Shown here one piece after another: positions 5,178-7,374 of a stretch of 7,374 bases of DNA (the stretch's first letter is position 1; each line of letters opens with the position of its first letter). Below the pieces are notes generated by a model. It saw nothing but the letters and a program-made list of their open reading frames with translations, was not told the DNA's origin and searched no databases. The translations under genes were made by a program, and so were the position numbers. The DNA is from Nitrososphaeraceae archaeon. GTDB taxonomy: Archaea; Thermoproteota; Nitrososphaeria; Nitrososphaerales; Nitrosopumilaceae. Location: NCBI GenBank assembly GCA_025922755.1, contig JAICHE010000052.1, positions 1-7,374 on the forward strand, read 5' to 3'.

Positions 5178-6389
5178 GTGCCAATAAAAATTGGATTGAT
5201 TGGAAAAACAAATACTGGAAAAACCACTTTTTTTAATGCTGCAACACTGTCTTCTGAAGAAATCTCATCTTATCCATTTACTACAAAAAAACCAATTTCT
5301 GGAATATCTCATGCCATCACACTTTGTGTTCATCCAGAATTCAAATTGCAAGATAATCCAAACAATTCAAAATGTGTTGATGGATGGCGTTACATTCCAA
5401 TTGAGCTAATCGATTTACCTGGATTAATCAAAGATGCCTGGAAAGGAAAAGGTCTTGGAAACCAGTTTCTCTCAATTGCTGCCCAATCTGATGCATTACT
5501 TCATGTAGTTGATGCTTCTGGAGGAATTGACTCTACTGGGCAAATAAGTGAGGTGGGTACTGGAGACCCAATTTCAGACTTTGCAGATATTGAAGAAGAA
5601 TTGATAATGTGGTATCTGAAAATTCTAGAAGGCAATAGAGAAAAAGTCTCAAAGGCTATAGGTGGAGGAACCGATACTGTTGAGGCAATCACTGACTTGT
5701 ATCGTGGAATTGGAGTAAAGACTTCACATGTAAAAGATGCTTTGAAACTAACAGAACTAAATGAGAAAAAATTTGATGACTATGACATGCATGATAGCAA
5801 AAAACTAGCATCTGCTCTGAGAAGAATATCAAAACCTACACTGATTGTTGCAAACAAAATTGATGTTGAAGGGGCTGACAAGAATTTTGACAGACTACGA
5901 GAACGATATAATGATACAATAGTAATTCCAGCAAGTGGAGACAGCGAGCTTAGCTTGAGGCGAGCAGAACAAAAAGGCCTCATAAAATATTCTCCTGGCT
6001 CTGAGCAGTTTGAAATTGTAAAGTCAGATGACCTAAATCAAAAACAAAAAAACGCTCTAGAGTTTATCAAAAAAGGAATAATGGGCGAATTTATGAGAAC
6101 AGGTGTGCAATTTGCAATAAACATTGCAGTATTCAAACTTCTCAAGATGAACTCTATTTACCCCGTTACTAATGACAAGAATTTGACCGATAAAAAGGGA
6201 AGAGTGCTACCTGACTTGATTTTGCTCAAAGATGGTGCAACTGTAAATGATTTGGCAAGAGAAATCCATACAGATTTGACAAAAGGGCTTCTATATGCAA
6301 AGGATTTGCGATATAATTTGAGACTGCCTACTGACTATCAGCTAAGGGATCGTGATGTGATTTCTTTGGTTAGTGCCGCAAAAAAGTAA
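5178..6389 (+). CDS. ychF: YchF/OLA1-family translation-associated GTPase with TGS domain
   Basis: 403 residues, the size of archaeal YchF. G1/P-loop is GKTNTGKTT (9-17), the switch region includes SYPFTTKKP (31-39), G3 is DLPGL (79-83) and G4 is NKID (226-229). A helical insertion, about 130-215, is the coiled-coil arm of this family. The C-terminal TGS domain (about 322-400) includes LKDGATVNDLAREIHTDL and ends DRDVISLVSA. YchF proteins bind ribosomes and link to translation and stress responses (family knowledge). Unlike human OLA1, which has a non-canonical NxxE and prefers ATP, this protein keeps NKxD, predicting GTP. The start is GTG at 5178-5180, directly followed by CCAATAAAAATTGG coding PIKIG; the P-loop lies nine residues in, so little can precede it. 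The TATA-like box 5149-5158 supports it. It lies 40 bases after the helical gene, and the stop is followed at once by a T5 tract. Confidence 0.95.
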   Translation: MPIKIGLIGKTNTGKTTFFNAATLSSEEISSYPFTTKKPISGISHAITLCVHPEFKLQDNPNNSKCVDGWRYIPIELIDLPGLIKDAWKGKGLGNQFLSIAAQSDALLHVVDASGGIDSTGQISEVGTGDPISDFADIEEELIMWYLKILEGNREKVSKAIGGGTDTVEAITDLYRGIGVKTSHVKDALKLTELNEKKFDDYDMHDSKKLASALRRISKPTLIVANKIDVEGADKNFDRLRERYNDTIVIPASGDSELSLRRAEQKGLIKYSPGSEQFEIVKSDDLNQKQKNALEFIKKGIMGEFMRTGVQFAINIAVFKLLKMNSIYPVTNDKNLTDKKGRVLPDLILLKDGATVNDLAREIHTDLTKGLLYAKDLRYNLRLPTDYQLRDRDVISLVSAAKK

Positions 6390-6434
6390 TTTTTCTACAC
6401 CTCATTATTCTTGAAATATTGTCAGGTTGGAGTG

Positions 6435-6460
6435 GACAAATCGCTCATTGTCTTTTTATT
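6435..6460 (+). terminator. Short hairpin followed by T tract, probable ychF terminator
   Basis: GACAA (6435-6439) pairs with TTGTC (6448-6452), with an 8-base loop, and TTTTTATT follows directly (6453-6460). The stem is only five pairs, but archaeal termination relies mainly on the U tract. An upstream TTGTC (6419-6423) can pair with the same GACAA, so the two hairpins are mutually exclusive. Confidence 0.4.
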
Positions 6461-6500
6461 CGATCTATTGGAAATAGAAGTAATAACATGGCATAAGCCA

Positions 6501-6522
6501 CTTTTTTTCTTTTAATTTTTCT
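6501..6522 (+). terminator. Pyrimidine-rich tract, second termination candidate
   Basis: A nearly unbroken T-rich run (T7, then CTTTTAATTTTTC) lies about 115 bases after the GTPase stop. Such runs terminate archaeal RNA polymerase and could back up the earlier element. Confidence 0.35.
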
Positions 6523-6574
6523 AAATTTTAAAAAAATCTGTTTTAATTGATTTTTGAGCCTAGATCAAGAACAT

Positions 6575-6598
6575 ATTGTAACAATAAATTGTGACAAT
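6575..6598. repeat. Tandem perfect palindromes ATTGTNACAAT, probable operator
   Basis: ATTGTAACAAT (6575-6585) and ATTGTGACAAT (6588-6598) are two copies of a perfect 5+1+5 palindrome. They differ only at the central base, lie two bases apart and have centres 13 bases apart. They end 22 bases before the TATA-like box and 50 bases before the GTG of the secreted-protein gene. This is where an archaeal activator would bind next to the core promoter, though a repressor cannot be excluded. A wider inverted pair, ACATATT (6571-6577) and AATATGT (6609-6615), encloses the site. Confidence 0.6.
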
Positions 6599-6620
6599 GA
6601 ATATTCTTAATATGTCCTCA

Positions 6621-6629
6621 AGTTAAAAA
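6621..6629 (+). promoter_or_regulatory. TATA-like box for the secreted-protein gene
   Basis: AGTTAAAAA is centred about 24 bases upstream of the GTG at 6649. This predicts a leaderless message and supports GTG as the start, since an in-frame TAG directly precedes it. Confidence 0.45.
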
Positions 6630-6648
6630 ATGCATAGGGCGATAGTAG

Positions 6649-7374
6649 GTGGCAGGTCACAAAGTTTTACTTGTATTTAGTTTGTTATTATTTTCAATTT
6701 TTACTATCTCTGGGATATCCCAAATCGCAGATGCTGCACCCGAACCAAAAATTATCATGTGTCATCTTCCTCCCGGAAACCCTGAAAACATTCAAACTAT
6801 TTCTGTTGGAGGTACATCTGTTCAAGCTCACTTAGATCATGGTGATGGTATAGGTGAATGCGAAAATAATTTTGCAGTTATTACTGTAATTAAAAATGTT
6901 GTAAATGACGATAACGGAAGTAAATCTTCTTCGGACTTTACAATAATTGTAATGGATTCAAATAATGAGAAAGTGTCTTTTCCAGGATCTTCTTCTGGGA
7001 CAACAATACTTCTTCCTGATGGCTTTTATTCTGTAACTGAAATTCCTGATTTGGAATATTCTCCATTTTTTACTCAATCTTGCATTGGTATCGCAGAACC
7101 TCTTGATGTAATTAGTTGTACTGTTACCAATAATGACATTGTAGATGAACCTGCAACAATAATAGTCAAAAAGCAAACTTTCCCTGACGGTTCAATAGAG
7201 TCTTTTAATTTTGTATCAAGCTTTATTGGTGGGTTCTCCTTGTCTGATGGACAAAACAAGACTAGCACTCTGCTAAACCCAGGATTCTACAACGTAACTG
7301 AGATTAACATTCCAAATGGATGGGAATTAGAATCTTCAACTTGTAGTGATGGCAGCTCACCTGGAGCAATTGAC
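6649..7374 (+). CDS. Secreted surface protein: CHxPPGNP module plus prealbumin-like repeats, 3' end outside window
   Basis: 242 residues are visible and the frame is open at the right edge. Residues 1-30 are a signal peptide (GHK, hydrophobic core LLVFSLLLFSIFTISGI, then ADAAPEP). Residues 36-71 form the CHxPPGNP module: MCHLPPGNP, then TISVGGTSVQAHLDHGD, then C71. Cys38, His39, His61, His64 and Cys71 look like metal or disulfide positions. The family's usual HTI reads QTI here. Two prealbumin-like beta repeats follow, about 77-163 and 169-242. Both carry a signature ending GFYxVTEI (LPDGFYSVTEI at 122-132, LNPGFYNVTEI at 209-219), and the second has GFSLSDG and GWELESSTC. Possible N-glycosylation sites are N89, N203 and N215. 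Such repeats build cell-surface stalks or adhesins. The start is GTG at 6649, with TAG immediately upstream in frame. The tandem palindromes upstream suggest regulated expression. Function and full length are unknown. Confidence 0.85.
   Translation, partial: MAGHKVLLVFSLLLFSIFTISGISQIADAAPEPKIIMCHLPPGNPENIQTISVGGTSVQAHLDHGDGIGECENNFAVITVIKNVVNDDNGSKSSSDFTIIVMDSNNEKVSFPGSSSGTTILLPDGFYSVTEIPDLEYSPFFTQSCIGIAEPLDVISCTVTNNDIVDEPATIIVKKQTFPDGSIESFNFVSSFIGGFSLSDGQNKTSTLLNPGFYNVTEINIPNGWELESSTCSDGSSPGAID

Larger units (their letters stand above)
6390..6648. other. 259-base intergenic region with terminator and operator signals
   Basis: No ORF longer than a few codons and no tRNA-like cloverleaf is seen. 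From left to right it holds T5 just after the GTPase stop, a TTGTC/GACAA/TTGTC repeat set ending in a T-rich tract (6419-6460), a long pyrimidine tract (6501-6522), an A/T-rich spacer, the tandem ATTGTNACAAT palindromes (6575-6598), the palindrome GAATATTC (6599-6606), and the TATA-like box of the secreted-protein gene (6621-6629). Confidence 0.6.

Noticed and set aside
6958..7268. Two minus-strand open frames
   Set aside because: They are antisense to the secreted protein, whose repeats and signal peptide support the plus strand.
1..7374. tRNA, rRNA, CRISPR, insertion-sequence or defence genes
   Set aside because: No T-loop GGTTCRAATC-type sequence, no regularly spaced direct repeats, no transposase or terminal repeats, and no known defence domain were found by reading both strands.

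Overview
The window looks like chromosomal DNA of a marine ammonia-oxidising archaeon (Nitrososphaerota/Thaumarchaeota, Nitrosopumilus-like). The support is indirect. The DNA is strongly AT-rich. Genes are compact and often divergent or convergent. Archaeal TATA-like boxes sit about 21-28 bases upstream of most start codons, as expected for leaderless transcripts, and TTG and GTG starts are frequent. The genes themselves are archaeal in type: a YchF-type GTPase with a TGS domain, a two-domain biotin protein ligase and a secreted CHxPPGNP/prealbumin-fold protein. No 16S gene or other decisive marker is present, so the lineage is an inference.

Layout, left to right. (1) 1-504, minus: the N-terminal part of a secreted TPR protein that runs off the left edge. 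It is divergent from (2) 631-972, plus: a small coiled-coil protein with a Lys/Pro tail. (3) 981-1982, minus: the biotin protein ligase BirA with a DNA-binding domain, preceded by (4) 2036-2188, minus: a 50-residue zinc-ribbon protein. Gene 4 is divergent from (5) 2261-2512, plus: an 83-residue unknown. (6) 2612-2779, plus: a 55-residue unknown. (7) 2815-3327, minus: a winged-helix protein with an extreme methionine-rich segment and an Asp/Gly tail. (8) 3379-4290, minus: an extended SDR (epimerase-like) whose catalytic residues look substituted. This is divergent from a two-gene unit, (9) 4374-4784, a CoA-binding-fold protein, and (10) 4787-5137, a small helical unknown. (11) 5178-6389, plus: the YchF/Obg-family GTPase. 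(12) 6649-7374, plus: a secreted surface protein cut by the right edge. It lies behind a 259-base intergenic region that holds a probable terminator and a pair of perfect ATTGTNACAAT palindromes.

Most of the window is ordinary core genome: biotinylation, a translation-associated GTPase and a CoA-binding protein. BirA would serve the biotin carrier of an acyl-CoA carboxylase, which in this lineage feeds the 3-hydroxypropionate/4-hydroxybutyrate carbon-fixation cycle (family knowledge, not visible here). I see no defence system, mobile element, CRISPR array, tRNA or rRNA. The points most worth a second look are the tandem palindromic operator upstream of the secreted protein, the Met-rich winged-helix protein, the SDR with an apparently lost catalytic triad, and the two genes of 50 and 55 residues that a length cut-off would miss.
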